This document shows, in pieces, positions 1 through 6,114 of a stretch of 45,865 nucleotides of DNA (position 1 is its first letter; each line of letters opens with the position of its first letter). The stretch comes from Proteiniclasticum sediminis (GTDB lineage: Bacteria > Bacillota > Clostridia > Clostridiales > Clostridiaceae): assembly GCF_018128025.1 (NCBI RefSeq), contig NZ_JAGSCS010000019.1:1-45865 (forward strand), written 5' to 3'. Position numbers and translations under genes: made by a program. The notes beneath the pieces are model-generated. The model ran no database searches. It had not been told where the DNA came from and saw only the letters and a list, made by a program, of their open reading frames with translations.

Positions 1-660
1 CTGAACAAGAAAGAAGTCACCGAAAAAGTGCTGGTGACGTGGAATCAAAAATATGATTTTCGGGAAAAAGTCCGCCGCCAGAAATCGATTGAGTACGCAG
101 AAAAACTGACGGCCAGCGAGCGATTCCGGCTGACCATGAAAAAAGGCGGCAAGCGCTATTTGGAAGTCGAGCAGCTGGATGAAGAGACCGGTGAACTCCG
201 GAGGCTTACGCCACATATTTCCATCGATGAAGAACAAATCGCCCTGGATGAACTCTATGATGGCTTCAACGTTCTGATCACCAGCGAGATTACGATGAGT
301 GATGAAGAAATGTTGGCCAGCTATCGTTCCCTGAGCCGCATTGAAGACTGCTTCAAGGTGATGAAAACCACCTTTGATGCCCGACCGGTCTACGTTTGGA
401 CAAAGTCCCACATCCACGCACACTTTCTGGTCTGTTTCATCGCTTTAACCGTAATGCGCGTGTTGGAACACCGGCTCCAGAGAGCGTATAGTCCGGAAAA
501 AATCCAAAACGCACTTCTCAGCGCACAGTGTCGCCCCTTGGAGAAAGGCTACTGGGAAGTGTTTGGCAATGAGGACTTTTTGCAGATCAACCGCTTGCTG
601 GGAAAAAATTGGACTCGTCAATATGTCCCGTTGGAAGTGCTCCGATCGTATGGGAAATAG
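1..660 (+). CDS. IS1634-family transposase, C-terminal part (5'-truncated by window edge)
   Basis: The reading frame is open from base 1, so the N-terminus lies upstream of the window; ATG/GTG codons near 28 are internal. The protein carries the last part of a DDE-type transposase. The segment SRIEDCFKVMKTTF (about codons 113-126 from the window start) holds the conserved glutamate region. The following HAHFLVCFIAL is the same C-terminal motif found in the degenerate transposase at about 5430. The product would cut and rejoin the element ends. No frameshift is seen in the visible part, so this copy may be intact. Confidence 0.85.
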   Translation: MNKKEVTEKVLVTWNQKYDFREKVRRQKSIEYAEKLTASERFRLTMKKGGKRYLEVEQLDEETGELRRLTPHISIDEEQIALDELYDGFNVLITSEITMSDEEMLASYRSLSRIEDCFKVMKTTFDARPVYVWTKSHIHAHFLVCFIALTVMRVLEHRLQRAYSPEKIQNALLSAQCRPLEKGYWEVFGNEDFLQINRLLGKNWTRQYVPLEVLRSYGK

Positions 661-691
661 TGTGTGTACAACATGCTCAAAACAAGAAAGA

Positions 692-731
692 ACAGCTGGA
701 ACCCCCTATTTTGAAGGGTTCCAGCTGTTTA
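692..731 (+). terminator. Intrinsic terminator at the right end of the IS
   Basis: A perfect 13-bp inverted repeat (ACAGCTGGAACCC at 692-704, partner at 716-728) with an 11-nt loop is followed by a short T run. It lies 31 bp after the transposase stop codon and inside the probable IS end. Confidence 0.8.
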
Positions 732-868
732 TCAATTTTTGAACTGTCAAAGTCGGGATTATACCGTATTTTTCCCCTGGTGGGGAACCCTGAAGAAGTT
801 TTTACGGGAAGTTAACGAAAATAATCCCTGGGGGTCAGGGCGATAAAGTGGCCTGCGGGGAGCTTCCC

Positions 869-897
869 TTGTGGAAAGCCAGGGGTGTCTGTACAAT
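869..897 (+). promoter_or_regulatory. Probable promoter of trmN6-rsmI
   Basis: A -35-like TTGTGG (869-874), a 17-bp spacer and a -10-like TACAAT (892-897) lie 30 bp before the trmN6 start. This is the only good sigma-A match between the IS end and the gene. Assigned by eye. Confidence 0.5.
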
Positions 898-927
898 GGA
901 AGAAGAGAATAGAAACGGAGAAAGTTC

Positions 928-1674
928 ATGATGGAATATGTAAACCCAGGGGAGACCCTGGAAGACCTGAACCGGAACGGATTAACGATTATCCAGAAGA
1001 AAAAGGGCTTCCGCTTTGGTGTGGATGCCGTTCTTTTGTCGGATTTTGCGAAAGTGCGGAAAAAAGATCGGGTACTGGATCTTTGCACCGGTACGGGGAT
1101 CATTCCCCTCCTGCTGTCCGCCAAGACCGAAAGCCCCGCCATCACCGGGCTGGAGATCCAGCACGAGTTTGTGGACATGGCCCGCCGGAGCGTATTGATG
1201 AACAAGCTGGAAAACCGGGTGGTGATTCTGGAGGGGGATCTTTGCGACGAAGCGCTATTAAAGTCCCTGCCGAAGGTGGATGTGGTGACGGTGAACCCGC
1301 CCTATAAGAAAGCCGCCAGCGGCATCATCAACGAAGAAGATGCCCTGACCCTGGCCCGCCATGAAGTGGCTCTGACCCTGGAGGATGTGATCCGGGCTGC
1401 CCGGATTTGCCTGAAAGACAACGGCCGGCTCTACCTCATTCACCGGCCGGAGCGCCTGGCGGACCTTCTCACTCTCATGCGGCAGTATCGCATGGAACCC
1501 AAGAGCCTTCGCATGGTCTATCCCCATGCGAAGAAAGCGCCTTCCATGGTCCTGGTGGAAGGTCAGCGGGACGGCGGCGCCTTCCTCAAGGTTTTGCCCC
1601 CTTTATTCGTCTATGACGAGGACGGCAGCTATTCCGACGAAATCCGAAGAATTTATGGAGATGATCGACGATGA
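928..1674 (+). CDS. trmN6: tRNA1(Val) A37 N6-methyltransferase (TrmN6/YabB family)
   Basis: The 248-aa protein is a class I SAM-dependent methyltransferase. A SAM-binding loop with CTGTG lies at about residues 52-58, and the N6-adenine methylase motif NPPY is at 123-126. An N-terminal segment typical of the YfiC/YabB family (GFRFGVDAVLLSDF) precedes them. Family members methylate A37 of tRNA1(Val). The start is the first of two adjacent ATG codons, 7 nt after CGGAG; the second (931) is possible. The stop overlaps the rsmI start by 4 bp (ATGA), implying translational coupling. A yabB-rsmI pairing is also known from Bacillus. The exact tRNA target in this organism is inferred from family membership. 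Confidence 0.85.
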   Translation: MMEYVNPGETLEDLNRNGLTIIQKKKGFRFGVDAVLLSDFAKVRKKDRVLDLCTGTGIIPLLLSAKTESPAITGLEIQHEFVDMARRSVLMNKLENRVVILEGDLCDEALLKSLPKVDVVTVNPPYKKAASGIINEEDALTLARHEVALTLEDVIRAARICLKDNGRLYLIHRPERLADLLTLMRQYRMEPKSLRMVYPHAKKAPSMVLVEGQRDGGAFLKVLPPLFVYDEDGSYSDEIRRIYGDDRR

Positions 1675-2513
1675 GTAAACTCTATCTTGTGCCCACCCCC
1701 ATCGGCAACCTGAAGGATATTTCCTTCCGCGTGCTGGAAGTGCTCCAGGAGGCGGACCGCATTGCCTGCGAGGACACCCGGGTCACCGCCAAGCTGTTAA
1801 ACCGCTATGAGATCAAGAAACCTCTTTTGAGTTACCGGGAACACAATGAGCAGGAAGCCTCGACCTTCATTCTGGATAAGGTGGAAGCGGGAGAAACCAT
1901 CGCCCTGGTCACCGATGCGGGAATGCCCGGAATTTCGGATCCCGGAGAAACCATCGTGAAAAAAGCCGTGGAGCGGGGCGTGGACGTGGTGGTACTGCCC
2001 GGTCCCTCGGCCCTCATCAATGCCCTGGTGGCGTCGGGTCTCGATACGGGAAGGTTCACCTTTGTGGGCTTTCTCGATAAAGCCCGGAAAAAGAAGCGGG
2101 ATGAGCTGGCCCAGTATCGGGACCGGGAGGAAACCCTGATCTTCTATGAAGCTCCTCACCGGATCCTGGACACCCTGGATGCCGTGGCGGAAGTTTACGG
2201 CAATCGCCGCATTGCCCTTTCCCGGGAACTGACCAAGCTCCACGAAGAGCATCTGCGGGGCACCGTGGAGGAGGTTCGCCGTGCCTTCCAGGACCGGACC
2301 CCCAAGGGAGAGTTTGTCCTGGTGGTCTCCGGTAAATCATCGGAGGAGATCCAGAAGGAAAAGGAGGAAAGCTTTGCGGAGCTCACCATTCTCCAGCACC
2401 TGCAGGAAGTCATGAGCCAGGGCCTCTCTAAAAAGGACGCCGTGAAAATCGTGGCAGAGCTTCGGGGAATCCCCAAGAAAGAGGTCTATAAGGAAAGCCT
2501 TCTCCTGGATTAA
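1671..2513 (+). CDS. rsmI: 16S rRNA (cytidine1402-2'-O)-methyltransferase RsmI
   Basis: The 280-aa protein has the tetrapyrrole-methylase fold and the RsmI hallmarks: VPTPIGNLKDIS at the N-terminus, CEDTR near residue 36, LVTDAGMPGISDPG near 80-93 (SAM pocket), LPGPSALI and EAPHRI. A SRELTKLHEE segment and a basic C-terminal region follow. Family members 2'-O-methylate C1402 in the 16S rRNA P-site region. The length matches the family. The gene is coupled to trmN6 by a 4-bp overlap, giving a two-gene RNA-modification operon. Confidence 0.95.
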   Translation: MSKLYLVPTPIGNLKDISFRVLEVLQEADRIACEDTRVTAKLLNRYEIKKPLLSYREHNEQEASTFILDKVEAGETIALVTDAGMPGISDPGETIVKKAVERGVDVVVLPGPSALINALVASGLDTGRFTFVGFLDKARKKKRDELAQYRDREETLIFYEAPHRILDTLDAVAEVYGNRRIALSRELTKLHEEHLRGTVEEVRRAFQDRTPKGEFVLVVSGKSSEEIQKEKEESFAELTILQHLQEVMSQGLSKKDAVKIVAELRGIPKKEVYKESLLLD

Positions 2514-2527
2514 GACACTAAAAATTC

Positions 2528-2556
2528 TTGTGATATGGTATTGAATAACTTATAAT
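2528..2556 (+). promoter_or_regulatory. Promoter upstream of the DUF1836 gene
   Basis: TTGTGA (2528-2533), a 17-bp spacer and a perfect TATAAT (2551-2556) lie just after the rsmI stop and 35 bp before the next start codon. The downstream genes therefore have their own transcription start. Confidence 0.7.
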
Positions 2557-2591
2557 AAAGTATAGAACAATCCATCGAAGGCGGTGAAATC

Positions 2592-3176
2592 ATGGGTGAA
2601 ATCAAGGAAACCGGTCTGCACGGGGTGGAAGACACCATGCAGATCAAGGCCCGCAGTGCCATTATTCCCCTGGAGGAATTTCCCAAATATGATCTATTCC
2701 TGTCCCAGGTCATCGAGTTCATCGAAGATCTCTTTCAGGATGAATCCTATACGGTGAATATCATCCAAAACTACATTAAGAGCGAAGTGATCTCCAAGCC
2801 CTACCAGGGAAAGAAGAAGGGGTACACCAAGCTTCACCTCATCCAGCTGGTCTTTGTCAGTTACATGCGGCCCGTGCTCAGCACGGAGGAGATCAAGAAG
2901 GTTTTCCAGCTGGCCTTCAATGAGATCAATAACCGAGAGGATGATATCATCCCCTGGGAAACAGCCTATGATCTCTTCTATGAGATTCAGACGTCCCAGA
3001 TGAAGAACACCCCCAACATCATTCTCGATGAGGAACGGCTGCGCAGCATAGTGGAGAGCCTGAAGATCAAACAGGAAGACAAGGAGCGGATCCACACCTT
3101 CATCACGGTGCTGGCCCTCATTGCCAAAGCCAGCTTTATCAAGAGCACAGCCAAGGAACTCCTGAAGGGCAAATAG
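2592..3176 (+). CDS. DUF1836 family protein (putative DNA-binding regulator)
   Basis: The 194-aa protein matches the DUF1836 pattern. A helix-turn-helix-like segment (about residues 53-75, YTVNIIQNYIKSEVISKP) is followed by a basic stretch and the helical HLIQLVFVSYMRPVLSTEEIKKVF. DUF1836 proteins are common in Clostridia and are thought to bind DNA like MerR-type domains, but their targets are unknown. The start follows a GAAGGCGGTG ribosome-binding region and the gene has its own promoter. The C-terminal half looks all-helical. No operon partner reveals its role; the next gene is yvrJ. Confidence 0.75.
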   Translation: MGEIKETGLHGVEDTMQIKARSAIIPLEEFPKYDLFLSQVIEFIEDLFQDESYTVNIIQNYIKSEVISKPYQGKKKGYTKLHLIQLVFVSYMRPVLSTEEIKKVFQLAFNEINNREDDIIPWETAYDLFYEIQTSQMKNTPNIILDEERLRSIVESLKIKQEDKERIHTFITVLALIAKASFIKSTAKELLKGK

Positions 3177-3221
3177 GCCATTGTCTTCAGTTTTTGCCTA
3201 GTTCATACCGGGGTGAGAAAT

Positions 3222-3365
3222 ATGGAAGGACTGTTTGAAGCGGCGGCCAATGTCGGATTTCCCATGGTGGTGTCAATTTATCTCTTGACCCGCATTGAGG
3301 GAAAGATGGAGAATCTGACCGTCAGCATCAACAAGCTCAGCAGTGCCCTGGAAAAAGTGTCCTAG
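3222..3365 (+). CDS. yvrJ: YvrJ family small protein
   Basis: A 47-aa ORF follows a GGGGTGAG ribosome binding site with 6-nt spacing. It encodes MEGLFEAAANVGFPMVVSIY and then LLTRIEGKMENLTVSINKLS, the hallmark of YvrJ proteins (NVGFP, a short hydrophobic segment, TRIEGKMENL). The function is unknown; the pattern suggests a single membrane-associated helix plus an amphipathic tail. In many Firmicutes YvrJ is encoded beside DUF1659 and DUF2922 genes; here those two lie about 15.7 kb away. Its 3' 137 bp are duplicated at 5838-5974 as the start of the IS target duplication. Confidence 0.85.
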   Translation: MEGLFEAAANVGFPMVVSIYLLTRIEGKMENLTVSINKLSSALEKVS

Positions 3366-3471
3366 GAGCATCTAGGAATCTGCGTAAAAAAGCCCTCCGG
3401 GGCTTTTTTTCTTTGGGGGATTTGTCCTTTCGGATGCCTTCGCCGCCATGGGCACCGGGATAATGGTATAA
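3229..3471 (+). repeat. 243-bp direct repeat, left copy (long target duplication)
   Basis: This stretch (yvrJ from codon 3, its terminator and most of the helicase promoter) recurs at 5838-6080 without gaps and with about six mismatches. The two copies directly abut the outer ends of the IS unit (3472 and 5837). IS1634 itself is known for unusually long, variable direct repeats, so the best reading is a target-site duplication that has since diverged slightly. Confidence 0.9.
3386..3410 (+). terminator. yvrJ terminator
   Basis: A short GC stem (AGCCC/GGGCT) with a 4-nt loop is flanked by an A run before and a T run after. This is a classic intrinsic terminator 21 bp after the yvrJ stop, and possibly bidirectional. 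Confidence 0.85.
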
Positions 3472-3480
3472 CCCGAGTTT

Positions 3481-3541
3481 CAAGAAAAAATAGAGAAGAC
3501 CTGAAGAATCGGGATCAACTCCACTTCTTCAGATCTTCTCT
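3481..3541 (-). terminator. hsp20 terminator next to the outer IS end
   Basis: On the minus strand a 17-bp stem with one mismatch (arms 3492-3508 and 3525-3541) is followed by TATTTTTTC. The T run is formed by the first bases of the IS end, so the passenger gene's terminator fuses with the element boundary. Confidence 0.85.
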
Positions 3542-3554
3542 TTCTTGCTTTGAC

Positions 3555-4001
3555 CTAGTCAATTTCAATTCTTCTGGAGGTGTCCACATGAGGTTTCTTT
3601 GGGATCTCAATGCTCAGAACACCATGCTCCAGTTTCGCTTTGATGTTCTCCTCCCCGGCTTCTGCCAGGAAAATATTTCTTTCCATGGAGCAGATTCTTC
3701 GCTCCCGGTGGATATAGTTTTTATCCTTTTCCTCCTTCTCCTCATTGCGCTGCACTGAAATTCTCAGCCTGCCGTCTTCTAAAGAAAGAGCAACTTCCTC
3801 TTTTTTCACACCGGGTAGCTCTGCATGGACAATATATTCTTTCTCGCCATCTTCCACGTCCACCTTAAAGGTATCCGCCTCCAGGCTTCTTCTGAATGGG
3901 AAAGGATCGGTAAAAAAGTCATCCAGCATGCTACTAAAATCTCCAAAGTCACTGCGTAGAAGATCTTTCTTCTTTCTGTTGAATGGAATCAGTCCTGCCA
4001 T
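3555..4001 (-). CDS. Small heat-shock protein (Hsp20/alpha-crystallin family)
   Basis: The 148-aa protein has an alpha-crystallin domain at about residues 40-140. It contains VDVEDGEKEYIVHAELPGVKKEEV (given here as family hallmark ELPGVKKEEV), the ERRICSMER segment, and the C-terminal GVLSIEIPKK. Members are ATP-independent chaperones that hold unfolding proteins. The ATG at 4001 is preferred because AAAGGAG lies 9 nt upstream; a TTG at 4010 is possible. A CIRCE operator and a strong promoter lie just upstream and its own terminator downstream, so it is a complete unit. It sits inside an IS1634-type element, on the strand opposite to its neighbours, which suggests it arrived as a passenger. 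Confidence 0.93.
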   Translation of the reverse strand: MAGLIPFNRKKKDLLRSDFGDFSSMLDDFFTDPFPFRRSLEADTFKVDVEDGEKEYIVHAELPGVKKEEVALSLEDGRLRISVQRNEEKEEKDKNYIHRERRICSMERNIFLAEAGEENIKAKLEHGVLSIEIPKKPHVDTSRRIEID

Positions 4002-4041
4002 AACAAACAACTCCTTTACAATTATGATGTTTTAGTATCCG

Positions 4042-4068
4042 TTAGCACTCGAATCTTCCGAGTGCTAA
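4042..4068 (-). promoter_or_regulatory. CIRCE operator (HrcA binding site)
   Basis: TTAGCACTC, 9 nt, GAGTGCTAA: a perfect match to the CIRCE consensus. It lies between the hsp20 -10 box and its start codon, where bound HrcA would block transcription until heat stress. hrcA itself is not in the window. Confidence 0.97.
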
Positions 4069-4078
4069 CTTCAATTAT

Positions 4079-4108
4079 TTTATAGCACAGGCTCTACTCT
4101 TTTTCCAA
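4079..4108 (-). promoter_or_regulatory. hsp20 promoter
   Basis: On the minus strand TTGGAA (4108-4103), an 18-bp spacer and TGC-TATAAA (an extended -10; hexamer 4084-4079) lie just upstream of CIRCE. This arrangement is typical of HrcA-regulated housekeeping-sigma promoters. Confidence 0.75.
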
Positions 4109-4231
4109 CAGACCCTTTCCCCATCTCTCCCGTTCTCTTCCAGAATAAGGTGTTCTAATGCAAATATCTTGCTGATACTTTCATTTGCTTTACTTTTCTC
4201 TTCCTAGAAGTTTCACATGAAGATGCGCAGA

Positions 4232-4266
4232 AAAACCCCGCAGAGTTTGATACTCCACAGGGTTTT
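4232..4266 (-). terminator. Orphan minus-strand terminator
   Basis: Read on the minus strand the arms pair over 15 bases with three G-U pairs, followed by TTTTT. A second hairpin with 8-bp arms (AGCAGATT/AATCTGCT) lies just before it at 4274-4297. No intact gene feeds it; it would end transcription of the flavoprotein scrap at 4317-4404. Confidence 0.65.
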
Positions 4267-4316
4267 CGCACGGAATTCTATCAAGCAGATTTTAGGGAGA
4301 ATCTGCTCTTCTTTAG

Positions 4317-4404
4317 TCAACTCACATGGGTCGTGGTATCAATCTTCAGTCCACCCATGGTGTGATGGATGCCAGAGGTTACTTTCAGGATGTGGTAAGG
4401 CCCT
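4317..4404 (-). pseudogene. Fragment of a fumarate-reductase/flavocytochrome c-type flavoprotein gene
   Basis: The minus strand encodes PYHILKVTSGIHHTMGGLKI followed by DTTTHVS and a stop. This matches the C-terminal conserved segment of FAD-binding fumarate-reductase-type proteins, normally of the form GPYYAVKV.PG.HHTMGGLKID. Only about 28 codons remain. The 5' side stops exactly where the inner IS end begins (4405), and the usual C-terminal GEVTGG...GGN region is missing. The inner IS copy therefore once interrupted such a gene, next to hsp20. Recognition rests on one motif, but GIHHTMGGL is distinctive. Confidence 0.75.
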
Positions 4405-4422
4405 CCCGAGTTTCAAGAAAAA
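4405..4422 (+). repeat. Inner IS left end (second copy)
   Basis: CCCGAGTTTCAAGAAAAA is identical over 18 bases to the outer end at 3472-3489. It is followed by the hairpin and leader of the transposase. The natural IS would be 4405-5837 (about 1.43 kb after the internal deletion). Confidence 0.85.
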
Positions 4423-4440
4423 TAAATGAAAAAATATAGC

Positions 4441-4475
4441 GAAAAGCCTCTAATTTCAGTAGTTAGAGGCTTTTC
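4441..4475 (+). terminator. Hairpin at the IS left end
   Basis: A perfect 13-bp stem (GAAAAGCCTCTAA and its complement) with a 9-nt loop lies between the inner IS end and the transposase. It probably shields the transposase from outside transcription. A comparable hairpin sits at the left end of the 44.6-kb element. Confidence 0.75.
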
Positions 4476-4535
4476 AAAACACTTATTTTATAATATAACA
4501 TTAACATACTTAAATGGTAAAATTGGGAGGGTTCT

Positions 4536-5734
4536 ATGCAAATTGAGAAGTTTAGGTTAAATGGAACAGTTTATCTCAGACTTGCAGAAAGTTATACCGT
4601 GATGGAAAATGGTGTGTCTAAGTAAAAAAAGAGATCCCTCTATCATATTGGCCCCTACATCGGTACGATGACGGGGACCCGAACTATCTGGAACGACTGA
4701 GGGAATCATTTAGACAAGGTACCCCTCTCATTCCAGAACTAAAACCCTATGTCCAAAAGACACGCGACACCGTCTCGGTGGAGTTTGAAAGATCTTCAGA
4801 AAAAGAGTCTACTGCCGATCCCAAGAATATGGGATACTTTCTGTTGGACGCCCTTTTTGATGCATTGGATATCGGTAGCGTGCTAACGCTCCATAAGTCA
4901 AGAAATAAGATCCCTTACGATCTTGTGGGATTGACGAAACTACTTGTGATTGGAAGAATGCGCTCTCCTGCATCCAAAATTTCTACTTATGAAAACAAAG
5001 ACAATTATCTTATGTCCCTGGCGGATTCCAGCAATTGGCATGAGATCTACAAATGCCTTGATGAGCTGGACAAGAAATCTGAAGCCATCCAAAAAAGAAT
5101 GAATCAGAAACTCACGAAAGAAACTGGGAAACGAGGGGAAATAACCTATTACGATGTGACGAATTATTTCTTTGAGATTGAGCAAAATGATGAAGATATC
5201 TTCGACGAGCACGGGATCCTCCTAAAGAAAGGCCTTCGCAAGAAGGGCGTGTGTAAACACAACCGTAAGACGCCCATAGTACAAATGGGGATGTTTTTGG
5301 ATGCTCACGGGATTCCGGTCTCCTATCATCTATTCCCTGGCAATACATTTGATCAAGCTACTTTAAGGCCCGCAATGAAGAAGACCATCGATCAATATAA
5401 TCTCAAAAAGATTATTATCGTTGCCCACTTCTTAATCTGTTTCATTGCACTAGTGATGATGAGGCTCATACAGAATACGGTCGTAGATTCAACAGGGGCA
5501 TCAACAAAAAGTGCATTTGACTGGGAAGCTGGTCTCAGCGCGAAAAGAGTACAGGCAGCGCTGAAAGAATACAGTGCTATAGAAATTCCGCAAGGATATT
5601 TCTTAACTACACGGGTAACCGAAGACTTAAAGACAATAACACGAGCATTAGGCATTGAAAAAGATCTTCGACTTCCAACGTTATCTGAGCTCAAACAGTA
5701 TCGGTTCGATATCCGAAAAAAACTGATAATTTAG
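4536..5734 (+). pseudogene. IS1634-family transposase, frameshifted and internally deleted
   Basis: An ATG at 4536 after GGGAGG starts MQIEKFRLNGTVYLRLAESY but meets a stop at about 4622, at an A-rich run (AAGTAAAAAAAG). The rest continues in another frame from about 4623 to 5734. The motif ITYYDVTNYFFE and the segment HGIPVSYHLFPGNTFD are present. Near 5424 the sequence jumps in frame from KKIIIVA to HFLICFIAL. Comparison with the other two elements shows that the block between these motifs is gone, including the second catalytic Asp (normally ADRGLNS) and the Glu (RIEDCF). It is a dead transposase. Confidence 0.9.
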
Positions 5735-5770
5735 CACCTAAAATTATTGCACTATTTCATGATAAATCAA

Positions 5771-5805
5771 CCCCGTAAACCATGGATAATAAATGGATTA
5801 CGGGG
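5771..5805 (+). terminator. Hairpin at the IS right end
   Basis: A 13-bp stem with one mismatch (arms beginning CCCCGTAA and ending TTACGGGG) lies 36 bp after the transposase stop. It matches the terminator position in the element at 692-731. Confidence 0.65.
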
Positions 5806-5837
5806 CTAAAGTGCTATTATTTGTCTCGAAACTCGGG

Positions 5838-5974
5838 GACCGTTTGAAGCGGCGGCCAATGTCGGATTTCTCATGGTGGTGTCAATTTATCTTTTGACCC
5901 GCATTGAGGGAAAGATGGAGAATCTGACCGTCAGCATCAACAAGCTCAGCAGTGCTCTGGAAAAAGTGTCCTAG
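5838..5974 (+). pseudogene. Start-less yvrJ remnant
   Basis: This second yvrJ copy lacks its ribosome binding site and first two codons because the IS end replaces them. The frame stays open to the same TAG, but the conserved Pro of NVGFP is now Leu (NVGFL), consistent with loss of constraint in this copy. Confidence 0.85.
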
Positions 5975-5994
5975 GAGCATATAGGAATCTGCGT

Positions 5995-6019
5995 AAAAAA
6001 GCCCTCCGGGGCTTTTTTT
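5995..6019 (+). terminator. Duplicated yvrJ terminator
   Basis: Identical copy of the terminator at 3386-3410, carried in the right direct repeat. It would insulate the helicase gene from IS transcription. Confidence 0.8.
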
Positions 6020-6072
6020 CTTTGGGGGATTTGTCCTTTTGGATGCCTTCGCCGCCATGGGCACCGGGATAA

Positions 6073-6081
6073 TGGTATAAT
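6073..6081 (+). promoter_or_regulatory. Extended -10 promoter of the helicase gene
   Basis: TGG-TATAAT (hexamer 6076-6081) is an extended -10 with no clear -35. A start site near 6088 leaves room for the AGGCAGGA ribosome site before 6115 but not for the upstream ATG at 6094. Confidence 0.65.
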
Positions 6082-6114
6082 CGGAATAATGAAATGTTAA
6101 AGAGGCAGGAAACC

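Larger units (their letters stand above)
1..757 (+). mobile_element. IS1634-type insertion sequence, right part (5' side outside the window)
   Basis: The window opens inside an insertion sequence. Its transposase runs to 660, a hairpin terminator follows, and the element probably ends at 757 with ...AAAGTCGGG. The reverse complement of that end, CCCGACTTTGAC, resembles the ends of the other two elements here (CCCGAGTTTCAAG at 3472, CCTGAGTTTTACAC at 44592). The transposase sequence differs clearly from those two, so this is a separate element. The exact end is inferred from end similarity only, because the left end and any target duplication lie outside the window. Confidence 0.7.
3472..5837 (+). 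mobile_element. IS1634-type unit carrying hsp20, with a defective transposase
   Basis: The unit is bounded by inverted ends, CCCGAGTTTCAAG at 3472 and its near-complement ...CTCGAAACTCGGG ending at 5837 (15 of 17 bases agree). It is flanked by 243-bp direct repeats. A third end, identical to the left one over 18 bases (CCCGAGTTTCAAGAAAAA), lies inside at 4405. The order is outer left end, hsp20 (minus), flavoprotein gene scrap (minus), inner left end, transposase remnant, right end. The region is visibly richer in A+T than its surroundings. The transposase has lost its catalytic centre, so the unit cannot move on its own now. Confidence 0.85.
5838..6080 (+). repeat. 243-bp direct repeat, right copy
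   Basis: This is the right copy of the long duplication described for 3229-3471. Together with base 6081 it regenerates the complete TATAAT of the helicase promoter, which the left copy lacks (TATAAC). Confidence 0.9.

Noticed and set aside
4217-4429. 70-codon + strand open frame between hsp20 and the inner IS end
   Set aside because: It spans two hairpins and runs antisense to the flavoprotein scrap; no ribosome site or family motif.
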